DNA from: Ascaphus truei
Taxonomy: Eukaryota; Chordata; Amphibia; Anura; Ascaphidae
Direction: 5' to 3'
Length of the DNA stretch: 64,000 nucleotides
Assembly: GCA_036426205.1 (NCBI GenBank)
Contig: CM071570.1
Coordinates: forward strand, 68,163,585 to 68,227,584
Part shown: positions 1 through 10,651 of the stretch, one piece after another
Layout: each line of letters starts with the position of its first letter
Numbering within the stretch: the stretch's first letter is position 1
Notes under the pieces: generated by a model
Told to the model about the DNA's origin: nothing
What the model saw: only the letters and a program-made list of their open reading frames with translations
The model's database searches: none
Made by a program: the position numbers and the translations under genes

Positions 1-850
1 ATCTTTGAATTCAGAGCAAGAACACCAGCAACTGAACCTGTAACTATCTTTGGAACATTAGAGTCCTAGAGATGAAAAAAGCGCTGTTTAGCTCTTTCAT
101 GGACTCCCTAGTTCGAGTTCTTTAAAAACTCAATACTAGGACCTGTAAGCACTGAGGTGTGACTGAATTGCAGTTTGGTTCAAGTGAAGTTGGAATAAGT
201 GTGGAGTTATAACTAGAAGGAAAGTGGTGTGCAGTGTGTATTGCTAGCATTGGTGGCTCAGTTATTTATATTGGTGTGTTTGTGTGCAGTGGGTTAATTT
301 ATTGTGGGGATTGGCGGGTATTGGGAGTTTGAAGCAAAAAATTTTACTGCCTAATTTTCGAGATTGCAGTGGGTGTGTGTGAGATAATTGCTTTCCTAAC
401 ATACCTGCTTGATGTGCATCTGTAATTTAAAAAATGTTTTGTAGCGATTTATTGAGCCCGTGTGACTGAATTGTAGTTTGGTTCAAGTACAGTTGGAATG
501 TGTGGTTACAACAAAAGACAGGGGTGCCCAATGCTACATCCAATTGACAAAACATATATGGTAATAAGTATAAAGTTTAAATACTTCAATAATAATAATA
601 ATTACTTGGTTTTTTTAGTTTAACTCTTTGGCCAAAGCGTTGTAAGCGTGCATACCAAAAATCAAGGTATAACCAAAAATGCAAGTCCTACACTACACTC
701 TTCCTTTTACCTCTGTATGAGGGGAAAGAAACATAGTAGGTCCTGTTCTTGCAGCAAAGTGAAAGACCTGTGTGTGGTTAGTTATAACCAGAAGGGGCGT
801 CAATCAAAGAAGGTTGGAAACCAGGTAGTTCATTTAGCTCTTTAATCTGT
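1..850. other. AT-rich sequence, no gene recognised
   Basis: No coding sequence I recognise; the only open frames are short and start in low-complexity sequence. It contains imperfect dispersed duplications (see 159-511). It lies just upstream of the first recognisable LINE ORF1 sequence and could be the 5' untranslated part of that LINE, but I cannot show this. Confidence 0.4.
159..511 (+). repeat. Imperfect direct repeat, two copies
   Basis: The sequence at 159-215 (gactgaattgcagtttggtt followed by caagt) recurs at 462-511 with a few changes (gactgaattgtagtttggtt). A weaker third copy of the end of the unit (gtggttagttataaccagaa) is at about 774-793. The spacing of about 300 bp suggests a tandem-repeat promoter or UTR of a retroelement. 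This is inference only. Confidence 0.5.
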
Positions 851-1013
851 TAGTTAGAAATTACTGTAATTCTCCATAGTTGGAAAAATTAGCAGGGTTG
901 AGAAAGCCACTCAATGCACATCTTGTCGTATGTGCACTTGAAGCAGCCATTCCAGGGAGCATACCGATGCAGCCACCAATATTAGAACAATTGTACCTGG
1001 GAAATTCTGGGAG

Positions 1014-1234
1014 ATTCTGGGGCAGTCTCACAGTAAATGCCTCAACATTGCCTCAACAGATTCTTAATGGCCCATCGGATTAACACAACGGGGGGTCCCT
1101 GCAGTCCCATTGAAATTGAATGGGACTGCACGGACCCCTGCTGTGTTAATCCGATGGGCCATTAAGAATCTCACAGAAATGTTGAGGCAATGTTGAGGCA
1201 TGTTGAGGTATTTACTGTGAGACTGCCCCAGAAT
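1014..1234. mobile_element. Hairpin MITE, about 220 bp
   Basis: Near-perfect inverted repeat: attctggggcagtctcacag begins the left arm at 1014, and its reverse complement ends the right arm at 1234. The centre is at about 1125. The core includes 'cggattaacacaac' and a short spacer made of the two strands of one gggac/gtccc hairpin. A related terminal sequence appears in the longer element at 1809-2370. It sits between LINE ORF1 remnants. There is no coding capacity, and I found no convincing target duplication. Confidence 0.75.
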
Positions 1235-1257
1235 TTAAAAGTCAAGAGTTCTAATAC

Positions 1258-1735
1258 TCGTACCTGCATCTGTACCTCTGTGGGAAGTGTGAGTAAGTGG
1301 TCTCTTTGGAGTCTTATATTGTTGAACTGAACAGGCAACTAGCAACATTGAGAGACATTGACTATCTTGAAAGGAGTTTATTGCTCAATGAGCAGACCTT
1401 GACTGGGACTAGAGGTGTAGAGGGTTGAGCTGTCACTAAGGGCCTAGAAGAGGTAGGTAGCTGGGTAACAGTTAACAGGGGAAGCAGGATGAAGAGGCAG
1501 ACCTATCCTGATCTTACCCATCTCAATAGATTTGCCAGATTGAGTGAGGATATGTGGGAGATAAGGCAGGAATAGTAAGGCACATAGGAGACCAATTTCT
1601 CTAGCAGCCACAGGTATAGTCCCTCCTGTAGAGAAGACTCAGAATAATCAGAGAATTAGGCAGGTTGTAGTGGTGCATGACTCAATCATTAGGAAGGCAA
1701 TCTGTTGCCATTACCGTACAGATGGAGTCCCAGGT
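1258..1735 (+). pseudogene. LINE ORF1 fragment with esterase motif I
   Basis: The frame reads C-G-K-C-E, then a leucine-rich stretch (ELNRQLATLRDIDYLERSLL), then VNRGSRMKR. After a frame change it reads VVVHDSIIR at 1667-1693. The last motif corresponds to the GDS-type nucleophile block (GDSxxR) of the SGNH esterase domain found in ORF1 of CR1/L2 LINEs. Here the Gly of GDS is replaced by His but the Ser is kept. There are in-frame stops after CGKCE and near VEG. The start is lost upstream, where the hairpin MITE at 1014-1234 interrupts related sequence. Confidence 0.6.
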
Positions 1736-1808
1736 TCCATCGCTTCAGCCTGGCACTTCCCACAGTTGAACCAAAATCACACCGTGCAGTGCAGGTAGGA
1801 AGACTTGA

Positions 1809-2370
1809 TGGTCCATCGGATTAACACAATGGGGGTCCCTGCATCCCAGTTGCTCTGGCTTAGCCCCTTCATTGCTTTAGTGGATAGCCTCTAAGATAAT
1901 GAAGCTGCTTTTATTTTTATAATACAGTATTGTGGCAGGGGGTCTCCGGAGCTGAACCGCATTGATTTCAGCCTCAGGGACCCCTTGCTTCCTGAGGTAC
2001 AGGCCCCATTATGGGGTGCCGGTATCACCCTGCTTTGTTTAAATCTCTCGGTCAGGTGGGCCGTGACACAGTAGAATTTAAACATGGCAGGGATACCGGC
2101 ATCCCTTAATGGGGCCTGTATCTTGGGAAGCAGGTGTCCCTGGACCTGAAATTTATGTGGTTCAGCTCTGGAGACCCCGTGCTACAATAATGTTATTAAA
2201 ATTAAATAAACGTCCCTCGATCGCCTGTTAGAGGTGCGCAGGTAGATTGACTGATTCAGTCTATTCTTACTGTGCGTCTCTTACAGAAAGGTAAAGCCTG
2301 GTAGGATTAACACAGGGTGAGTCCCATTCAAATGCAGGGACCCCCACGGTGTTAATCCAATGGGCCATTA
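1809..2370. mobile_element. Fold-back element with internal hairpin module
   Basis: The ends are inverted copies: tggtccatcggattaacaca at 1809 and the reverse complement of a close variant ending at 2370 (ggtgttaatccaatgggcca). Inside, 1925-2200 is itself a long hairpin. 'ggtctccggagctgaacc' at about 1938 faces 'ggttcagctctggagacc' at about 2159, and 'tgaggtacaggcccc' faces 'ggggcctgtatctt'. This internal module recurs at 30738-30990, 31087-31350 and, as half copies, elsewhere. There is no coding potential. It splits LINE ORF1. Confidence 0.7.
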
Positions 2371-2374
2371 CAGC

Positions 2375-2840
2375 TTGCTATGGATTGTGCAGCGACGAGT
2401 AGCCGAGGTGCTCAAGAATTTCCCCAAAATGCTGGCGACCAAAGAAAAGCGTGCATCTGTATGAACCAAACAGTTTGTTGGCTTCAGGTACTCAGGTTCT
2501 GCACATTGCGGCATGAGTAGACAGATTGCTGGGAGGAGCTGTGAATAACCCAGCGTTCTTGGTACACGTTGGCACCAATGACAAAATTAAAGATACCGGT
2601 AGAGATAAAGGATCCTAAAACATTATTTCAGGGATCTATGCCGCAAGCTTAAGGCAAGAAACTCCAAGTAGGTATTTTCAGAAATACTACCAGTCCCATG
2701 TAGTACCCCATGGAGGCAGTTGGAGTTTAGGGAGGTTAATGAAAGTGGTATAGTAAGGAGGGGTTTGAGTTTTTGGAGCCCTTGAAGGTTGGCTTAACCC
2801 TAAACTATACCTTAGGGGCTGCAAGAGACACAGGTTATGA
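2375..2840 (+). pseudogene. LINE ORF1 fragment with esterase motif III
   Basis: VHVGTND is read at 2562-2582, the conserved GxND block of SGNH esterases, followed by a frame reading LCRKLKARNSK and VFSEILPVP. This matches the C-terminal part of the ORF1 esterase of CR1/L2 LINEs (established for ZfL2 and CR1). It continues the ORF1 piece upstream of the fold-back at 1809-2370. Frames change between motifs and stops are present. Confidence 0.65.
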
Positions 2841-3899
2841 CTAGCCAGACTTGGGAGCAAATAAACTTTGGGTTTATAGTAAGGGAGTATAACAGATAAT
2901 ACATAAATCCAACACTCAGGGAAAGATACATAAAAGGGCCGAATGTACTCACGAAAAATACCTTTGATCACAGGTCTCCCAAGATGCCTCCTCAGCTAAG
3001 CGATCCTGTGCAATTTTAGTCCTTTGTGAGGGTCCAAGTTGAACCTAAAAAACTTCCATGAAATACCCCCAGTTCTTGGGCAACGTCGTTGCAATTCGAG
3101 AGAACAAAATACAGGGGGGGGGGGGGCTAGCAGCCTCCTGGCTCCTAAACCCGAGGTACATAATAGCCCACTAGCTACCTGCCTATGAGAAAGGTGTCTA
3201 TCTATCAATTGGATGCTCCAGAACGTCCTGGATCTCTCCTAGAAAAACAAACGGGAGACGAGTCTAATAGCCTCCTTTGTTGTGTTGCCTGGATCCTTCC
3301 ATGAGGGTCTCTCCCTGATAGGACTCACCTCCCATGATCCATCAACAAGAACAGGTTCCCCCAGGCAAGCCCACAGTGCATGGAGGCAGAGGATTTGTCC
3401 CTGAGTGCTATTGGACACTGTCGGCCTCTCCTGCCCCCGTAGCGGTGATATGCGATTCAACGCGACTCACCTGTGTAACTCTAGAGCGGCCAAGCATTTG
3501 TAGACTTCCCCCTCCCAGTTGAATGCATGGAAGAGTGGTGCTCAGTCAATCAGAGTGCGGTTGAAAAGACGAACGGGTCAATCATAGACGAGGGGGAACG
3601 GCTACAGATCTGGGCGTTTGCCGATAATGACGTCTGTGTGAACAGGAGCTATGAAACGGATCAAACACATCAGCACCTATGGCCTCTGGGAGATTTTGCC
3701 TAAGCTACAGATACGTGTGGTGCTGGTTACCTGTGAGGGTCCAGAAGAGATGAGCTTCCATGATGTTGTGGGGAACAGTACATGCTTTAGGTGATCCTCA
3801 GGTTCTTTTCATTTGGTGTCAGCGCCTCCAGTCAGAGCAGGCTACAGCAGAGCTGCAGGCAGTCCCTACCATGACAGTTCTTTTCTCCTATACTTCTGT

Positions 3900-3935
3900 C
3901 CAATAGACTGTGACTTAGCCAGAAGTATATAAAAG
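3900..3935 (+). promoter_or_regulatory. CCAAT box plus TATA box
   Basis: CCAAT at 3900-3904 and a near-canonical TATATAAAAG at 3926-3935 on the + strand. A reverse CCAAT ('gattggc') is at about 4186. The order is that of a Pol II core promoter, probably of an LTR. No downstream gene is visible, so any activity today is unproven. Confidence 0.4.
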
Positions 3936-4207
3936 GGGTCTTTATTTGATGCAGCCACTGCAGATCATATAACAGCGTTTGCATATAGTGGAGAATGGGT
4001 TTCAGGCCATGGATGGTGCTGGCCAGCAGATAATGTTGAGGCCTTGTGCTATGCACAGATCTTGGTTCAATCAGTCCCAGGAGGGGCTGAGCTCCTCTCC
4101 CTTCCCCGGGTGGGAAGGCACTGACTCTATAATTTGGAAGGCTTCCTTCATAATACAAAAGGGGAGGGCACAGGTTCTGCACTATGATTGGCTGCAACAC
4201 AGACCAA

Positions 4208-5717
4208 GGGCCTCATGCAGTAAAGTCCAATAGAAAAAATAGCCACGATTTTTAATTCACCATTTTTAACAGTGTTGCTTTCACGGTATGCAGAAAGCCC
4301 TGAATACCAGTGATAGCAACATTTGCACATGGCGAGTAGCCGGCGACGAGATGCTCGGCCCTCTGAAAAGGGCTCACCCGGCGAGTTGATTCTGGTGCAG
4401 AGAGAGAGATGCCTCTCTCTGCGCAAATCTCGGCCGAAATATAAAAAATTTAATTTAAATTGTATTACTAGTGTAGATGAGTAGGGGGTCTCCGGACCAG
4501 AACCACTTTGTTTTGAGGTCCGGGGACCCCCTGCTTCCTGAGATACAGGCCCCGTTATGGGGTGCCGGTATCTCCTATAAGGGGTAAGAACATATTTATT
4601 TACTTTATTTATGCTGCCTGGCAAATGTTTTGTTTAATAGTGGGCAAATGATCTATTATCTATATCTGGATAATAGTTATTTTGCACATTACCGTACTGT
4701 ATGTGTTTGGGGGGGGTGTATTAATTGAAATGGAGGCCAACTTATTTTTTTTTACAACATGAATGGTACAGCATACCACCTCAGGACCCCCAGACACACA
4801 TGGGGACCACCCGGGGACCCCCGCCGCCTCTGGTATTAATACTGTGTATAAAAAAAATAATTATGGTTTTATGTGGGGGCACAGGGGTTGGGAGGGTTGA
4901 GTATTGGTGTTTATTACATATTGTAATGGTTATTGGTGGCCTAGGAGGTGGGTAGTAGGGCTTTTGTGTGTATTTTTGTTTATGGTGGGTAGCGGGTGTG
5001 GGTGAAGGAGGTAGTAGCCCCAAGGATGGGTGTTTAGGCCTACCGGGTGGGTAGTGGGAGGGGTTAACCCCTTCATTAACATAGCGGTATTAACCGCTAA
5101 GGTAATGAAGGGGTTTAGTCCACTTGCGACCCCCCCCCCCTGCAAGGCCTAAACAAACATCAAGGGCCAAATACCAACGTTACCCACCTCCATTACCCAC
5201 AATAAGCATGCACTCGTGGTTAACCCCTTCGTTGCCTTCGCGGTTAGCCGCTAAGTTAATGAAGTTGCCTGTAAATGCATTTTTCATGCATCTGATTTAT
5301 GCCGGGGGTCTCCGGTGCTGTATTAATGGATATCAGCTCTGGAATCTCCCGGCATCAATCCGATGCAGGGAAAATGCATTTTTTTTCTTCTAATTGCTGT
5401 CTCGCCTCTTATCGGCAGCTTCTCACCACCTTCTTGCCAACTTTTCCTGGTGAGGCGATTTGGAGAGGAATTCTTAATTCTAGAGCGGCGATCAGCCTCA
5501 ATAAGCTGATCGGAGCTACTAGAATTGAGTGAGTTTGAAAAACTGCTGTTAAGTGTCGATAAGCGGCTTATCTCCGCACGTTTGTCATTTTTTTTTGGCA
5601 AAAAAATTGTCGAAAAGCTCTTATTGCCGCCTTATCGGAGCATGAATAGCAGTAGGCTTTTTTGGCGATAATTTGGCGGGCGATAAGAGGCTTATCGCTG
5701 CTTACTGCATAGGCACC
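4208..5717. mobile_element. 1.5-kb fold-back element, Harbinger-like ends
   Basis: The left end gggcctcatgcagtaaag and the right end gcttactgcataggcacc are inverted copies, flanked on both sides by CAA (4205-4207 and 5718-5720), a 3-bp target duplication. The same ends occur on the 492-bp element at 21894 and the 4.2-kb element at 30428. Internally it has half copies of the 'ggtctccgg' hairpin module (about 4487-4585, 5305-5350) and self-complementary 'ccgctaaggtaatgaagggg' blocks at 5060-5115 and 5218-5266. No transposase is encoded. PIF/Harbinger-like is inferred from the 3-bp duplication and terminal GGGCC. Confidence 0.6.
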
Positions 5718-5821
5718 CAAGTGTCACCTCCTCTCTTGCCACTCAAGGAGGCTGCATGAGGGGGGTAAATCCCAGAGGTTAGCCTGTCACTGCCTGTAGC
5801 TACTAGGACTTATGTGACAGG

Positions 5822-6098
5822 AGGGCAGAAAGATAGTCTGGACCAGCCATAGCTATATACAGATAATATTAGTAAACTTCTAAAGACTAAAATCTATGGG
5901 AGTAGAAAGGCTGGAATAGATAATCCAACAATAGCACAGACTGGTGGCAACCTTAAGTGCATGTTTGATAATGCAAGAAGCCTGGCAGATAAAATTGGGG
6001 AGCTTGATATAATATCTGGAATGGAGCAATATGATATTATAGGCATTACTGAAACATGGGGATATGAAACCCATGACTGGGTGGTTCATTTAGAACAG
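5822..6098 (+). pseudogene. LINE endonuclease, N-terminal fragment
   Basis: From 5949 the frame reads NLKCMFDNARSLADKIGELD, then YDIIGITETWG and THDWVV. This is the start of the apurinic-like endonuclease of L2/CR1 LINEs: the N of NARSL and the E of ITETW are the first catalytic residues of the fold. The open part is 77 codons long and runs into the unrelated palindromic repeat at 6099. The preceding ~130 bp fits the ORF1-ORF2 junction of the same LINE. Confidence 0.75.
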
Positions 6099-6236
6099 GC
6101 CTGCACAACTCCAGTCCTCGAGGGCTGCAATCAGGCCCGGTTTTCAGGATATCCCTACTTCAGCACAGCTGACTCAATTAGTGGCTCAGTTTGAATGAGC
6201 CACTAATTGAGCCAGCTGTGCTGAAGTAGGGATATC
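6099..6236. mobile_element. Palindromic repeat fragment
   Basis: The arms at 6149-6189 and 6196-6235 are inverted copies (atccctacttcagcacagct; and its complement in gctgtgctgaagtagggat). The left side extends into ctccagtcctcgagggctgc, which has no right-hand partner, so the right end is truncated. This resembles a very common frog non-autonomous DNA repeat that I recall only from memory. Confidence 0.65.
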
Positions 6237-6239
6237 AAT

Positions 6240-6712
6240 GATCCACCAAACCAATGATCAACCAAATCAAAAAGGAGGCCAAAGTTATCTCTCAAATTTT
6301 AAATGCCACTAGGTGCACAATCGCCAAGAAATTGAAACAATCTACCCCCCATCTTTAAATCAAATAAACATTAAAATCTGACATATAGTATATATGGAAA
6401 AACGTTCAGCTTATCTGGATGACTCCACTTCGCAATTCTCAGAGACTTGGGCCCCTTGGCTCCGACATGCAGGTATATCTAGTTTAAAATACTATGAACT
6501 TTGTGATTTATGTTGTATCTAAACTGATGCTCACTATATTATATATATACAAATGCTGTTCCCCTCCCCTCTTTCTTAATCCCTCTACAAATGTGATACT
6601 TCCAGATTATATGTACCAATGTTCTCCCGTCCCCCCCTATTTCTTCTATGTACGCCCTCCCCTTATTCTTGAAAAATGATCAATTAAAGCTTAAGTAATA
6701 ATAAAGAAAAAA
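6240..6712 (+). mobile_element. L1-like LINE, 3' end fragment
   Basis: A frame reading QIKKEAKVISQILNATRCT, then further on SETWAPWLRHAG, looks like the extreme C-terminus of an L1/Tx1-type ORF2. It is followed by AT-rich 3' UTR and an A-rich end ('aataataaagaaaaaaa'). The 5' part is missing. The family assignment is tentative because only about 100 codons remain. Confidence 0.45.
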
Positions 6713-6713
6713 A

Positions 6714-8578
6714 TGTACCCGGGAATCATGCCTGATTCCCGCATACATGTAGGCACATAGTCCTGGCAATATCTCCCTTTGAAAACGCAAGCGCGACTCA
6801 CCACTAGGGTACCCTGCTTCAGCATAGCCCAGAAAGGTGATTGGGGCAAAGGGATAAACAAGTACCCAGTAGCTGAGGGGATCCCTAGGTTAAGGTGGGT
6901 ACCCCAGGTGGTGCCCAGGTGACCCAGAACCTGTATTGGGTTTGTGGGTTCCCCAACTGTATATAAGGTTTAGGGGGGACTCTAAGAGTTCACACTGAGT
7001 CTAAGATAAAGTGTATAGAGAATAAGGGAGATAGAAAATAAAGTACAATTTTTTTTCTATTCGATCCCCTATACCCAGAGATTCAGGGAAATAATATAAA
7101 TGTTTTTTTTTAATAATGTAATGTAATGTGTTGTTACATTCAGAACCCATGTCCAGTCAGGCTGCCTAGGCTAACCCATAGGCGCCAGTAAGTATGCTGG
7201 ACATCGGAGTTCAAAGAAACCAGAGGATGCCAAAGGTGAGAAAAGCATTTAGTTAGCAGGTAAGGGCTGAGTACCCAGATCCGGAAACAATGGCAGTCAT
7301 CTAGGCTGCCACTTGGTCTGCCAGACCTTGGGGAGCCTGTCCCTGCGGGTGGCATTGAGGTAGCCAGGGAGTGAGGTGCCAGGCTTTTAAAAAGTATCCT
7401 GGCTATTTCCTATTTCCCGCTGACCCGGCTTATCTTACTAGCTTGGCTCTGATTGGTTGCTGGGAATTTTCCCACACAATGATTGGCTGCTGAGTTTCAT
7501 GATTGAAACTTAGAATACTATATAGAACCTGTGAGTCAATGAGATTCGAGTTCTCCAGTAGAATGAGTGTTGGTTAGCTTTTCAAAGTTGCTCTTGCGCG
7601 AATAGCAGAGCAACCGGCTTCGATTTCAAGCCAGAAAAGCCTGCCTGACAGATTTTGAGTTCAAGTTCTCAAAATCGAACATAGCGGACATGGCTGGGAT
7701 TTCATTCCGATTTGAGTTCCAGAGGATCGGTGGTAGGTCGCGGTCAAGAAAGTCCAAGTTCTCAGAAGAGAAGGGAGCGGTGGCGTGTGGAACTTCACGC
7801 CGATTTGGGAAACAGGAGATTTCGGGCAAAGTCCTGGTCAGGGTAAAACTCTTATTTAGAGCTCACTCTCTGACGAAGCGCCGCATAGGCGTGAAACGCG
7901 TAAGAGGAGGAGACTTTGCACCCATACCTGTCTGCACCATGACGTGTCAATAAAGAATCTTTTTATTTCACCGCTGCCTTTCTGTGGAGTCCTGTTGTTC
8001 CACTGTGCTCTGCATTGCCGCATCCTGTGGTTACCAGATCATCTACTCAACCCAGTAGAAGCACGCACATTCAGAAGAAAACGGGCATAGTTCACGTGAG
8101 TTTTTGCATCATAGCAATCACTGGGAGGTAAACTACAGGTGTTCTTAGGCGGTCATAGACTTTGTCCTCATTGGGAGTGATGTGGTGGGGCTTATATATA
8201 CCTCTGCTTACAGCACTCACCAGGACTATATACATGTCTTTAATGTACGCCCACCTGCATACCCCAGCACTCACTTGTGTATAATACCTACCGTTTATTA
8301 TTCTTCTTCAATCAAGATTATTTATACCTTCATCATCCTTGGTCATTAGTAGCACTATTATAGAACATTGTTCTTCTACCCTGTATTTAGAGCTATGAAC
8401 CTAGGAAAGTCTAGTTTTCAACCCCAGACCCGCAGTAAGTGTGTCTTTTTGTCTGTATTTTGTGTTCCCTTGTGTATAAGCGATTTTGTGCGAATAAACT
8501 CCAATTTATTTCATTACCTTGTTTTGCTCAGTGAATGATCCCATTTAAAAAGGTGTAAACTGCCAAGACTCCCGTGAC
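6714..8578. mobile_element. Composite insertion bounded by TGT...ACA, LTR-like
   Basis: The block starts tgtacccgggaatc and ends gactcccgtgaca, which are rough inverted copies starting TGT and ending ACA as LTRs do. It has TATA-like sites (tatataag near 6959; ctatatag near 7522) and AATAAA sites near 7951 and 8494. A hammerhead-like motif lies inside at 7865-7906. No pol is encoded; the short open frames here carry no recognisable domain. It separates LINE endonuclease halves. No target duplication is visible, so the exact nature is open. Confidence 0.3.
7865..7906 (+). ncRNA. Hammerhead ribozyme-like motif
   Basis: All core boxes are present in order. Stem I 5' strand is ctct (7866-7869) and the core box is CTGACGA (7870-7876, matching CUGANGA). 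Stem II is gcgcc/ggcgt around loop gcata (7878-7892). GAAA follows at 7893-7896, then a very short stem III (ACG/CGT, no loop) ending at 7901. The cleavage-site base A is at 7902, and the stem I 3' strand is agag (7903-7906). Penelope-like retroelements are known to carry hammerheads with such minimal stem III, which can work as dimers. Activity is inferred from sequence only. Confidence 0.5.
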
Positions 8579-9670
8579 AATCAAGCAAATAGAACAGGTG
8601 GTGAAATATGTTCATATGATCAATCGTATGTAAAACCTATTATAAAGGGAGATGTGTATGAAGGAATTGATGAAAAAGTAGAGACCTTGTGGATAGAAAA
8701 TAGCAGTGGAGATAAAAGTACAAAGAAAATTTTGTAGAGATATGCTATAAATTGCCACATATCTGTGAGATTGAGGAAGCCAAAATACTTTTACAAATAG
8801 AGAAGGCACCAAAAGTAGAACCTATTTTAATATTAGGGGATTTTAATTAACCAAGCATCAAATGGAGCAATGAGATTACTGTAGCAGTAGAACTAAAGTT
8901 TTTTCGGTGGGCAAAAATTAAAATACATGACCTAAATACATGTAATTGAGTAACCAACCAAGAGAGAGAGAGGCATTACTGGACTTCGTAATATCAAACA
9001 ATGCAGAAGTACATGTAATAACAAATATCCAAACCGGGGAACATTTTGGAAACAATTATCATAACATGGTCTCATCTGAAATAAATTATCAAAAAACATA
9101 TTATATGGGATCAACAAAGACTTAATTTTAGAATGGCAGAATTGAGTAAACTGTGGAAACATCTAGAAGGAATCAACTGGGATGAAGTTCTTGAAGGAAA
9201 CAATAACGAAGATAAATGGGAAGCCATTAAAACATTGTTAGAGTACATTTATCAGTCTATACCCTTAGGTAATAAATACTGTATAAAAGAAGGAAGACTA
9301 AAACCATGTGGTGGAGGAAGAAATGGAAAGGAATAGTTAGGCATTTAGATTCTAAAAGTCAGAAGGGACAGAGGCATCATACAGTATCAGAGTAATAACA
9401 AAAGTTGCAAAAGGGCAGAGAAGCAAAAATCAAAAACAAAAAAAGGATTTCAATAGAAAGTAGGATCAACCCTAAAAAGATCTTTAAGTACATTAATAAC
9501 AAAAAGATTAGAATAGATAATTTAGGACTATTCCACTGTGAGAGGGGCAGACACATTATTGGAGATAAGTAAAAGGCAGAGGAACAGTTTAAAATATTAC
9601 ATTTGCCTCTGTATTTACCATGGAGGAAGACAAACCCTTAATAGTAACTAGAGTAGACAAAAGGGAAAAA
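8579..9670 (+). pseudogene. LINE endonuclease C-terminus and linker
   Basis: The frame reads ILILGDFN at about 8825-8850 (the GDxN block of the endonuclease). Further on, after frame changes, come ERHLLDFVISNNAEVHV-like sequence and then the open stretch at 9133-9336 (MAELSKLWKHLEGINWDEVL). The order W-D-E-V-L then IPLG is the usual linker between endonuclease and reverse transcriptase in L2/CR1 LINEs. The end (9480-9600) resembles the start of the RT region. Several stops are present. Confidence 0.65.
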
Positions 9671-9864
9671 TAAACCATAAAACTCCCAAGAGAGGGGAGT
9701 AGGTAAGGGTCTGGAGCCTCCTAATAACATACATTCGCTGTAGCAATAGAAGGGTGTGTACAATTATGTCACTGCCGTCAGTGTCCGGTCTACAGCAGGA
9801 CACTGCACATCATGAGATAAGTATACATGCTCACGAAGATTCAAATTGCCAGCATTCTGTGTTA

Positions 9865-10154
9865 GGCTAAGTCCCCGCTAGCACTGATCGGGCTGAGCGG
9901 GCAGCGCTTGCGGCTGGGAATTACATATATAGATATATGTAAGTCCCGACTCACGGGGTGCGCGCAGCGCTCGTGCGCGTGCACACGCTCAGCCGCGATC
10001 GGCACGTAGGTAAACAAAAAATCTATACTTAACCGTGTGCTAAACTACCCGCAATGCCCCCTCCCCCACGCCCGCGTACAAGCAGGACACCCGGCACTCA
10101 TGTTTGGAGCGCTCTCCAAGCATGAGCGCGCTCAGCGCCAGCGGGGACTTAGCC
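9865..10154. mobile_element. Harbinger-like MITE, 290 bp
   Basis: Terminal inverted repeats are ggctaagtccccgct at 9865 and agcggggacttagcc ending at 10154, flanked on both sides by TTA (9862-9864, 10155-10157). A 3-bp TWA duplication is the hallmark of PIF/Harbinger elements. The interior is GC-rich with no coding capacity. Confidence 0.8.
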
Positions 10155-10157
10155 TTA

Positions 10158-10646
10158 CTCCACTAGCACTTATACGAGTGGCATAACCCCACACCACAGA
10201 GTTTCATTACGGATTTTTTTTTTGTATAATTTTGCACAACTTTTGGCCGTATTACTTGTACGCTACAGGGACATATAAGGGATACCGCCCTACCCACCTG
10301 TCCTTACACCGGATATCCCTATGCATAGGGTTTTATAGGGCCTACTACCTGTACACTTAGTGAACAATCACAGACTCAGCATCAGGGATTTTATAGGTAT
10401 AACCCACTACCTTCCTGTCCTACAATGATTATCCCTACAATCAGGGTTAATCTAGGTGATTGTTCAGGGTCATATACATCTAGGATTCCCCAGTTTGACT
10501 ATCTGTCTTTATATTAAGTGTACCGGTAATTCCACCTGTTCACATCCTTCTGTTCAGTCTGTTATGGGTTATTGCGCTTTTATTTTTCTCTGCTGGCCTC
10601 AGTAAGTGTGCGCCCAGTAACTTTCTCTCCCTCTGTCGGTTACTGT
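10158..10646. other. Unassigned sequence left of a solo LTR
   Basis: No gene recognised. It continues directly at 11770 once the solo LTR is removed. Together with 9671-9861 and 11770-12430 it forms an insertion between LINE pieces. Roughly inverted sequences lie at its two sides (actcccaagagagggg near 9682; cccctctcttgggaggt near 12327), which may be the ends of an older element. Confidence 0.4.
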
Positions 10647-10651
10647 ATCAT

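Larger units (their letters stand above)
2841..5821. mobile_element. Insertion in LINE with CCAAT and TATA boxes, possible LTR
   Basis: This block separates LINE ORF1 from the endonuclease. It contains a 1.5-kb fold-back (4208-5717); without it about 1.5 kb remains. No gag or pol is visible. A strong promoter-like pair (CCAAT at 3900-3904, TATATAAAAG at 3926-3935) and the end sequence 'tgtgaca' suggest a solo LTR, but the left end is unclear and no target duplication was found. A non-LTR composite is equally possible. Confidence 0.35.

Noticed and set aside
4148..4624. 158-codon minus-strand frame
   Set aside because: It crosses the fold-back end at 4208 and hairpin sequence; no recognisable protein.
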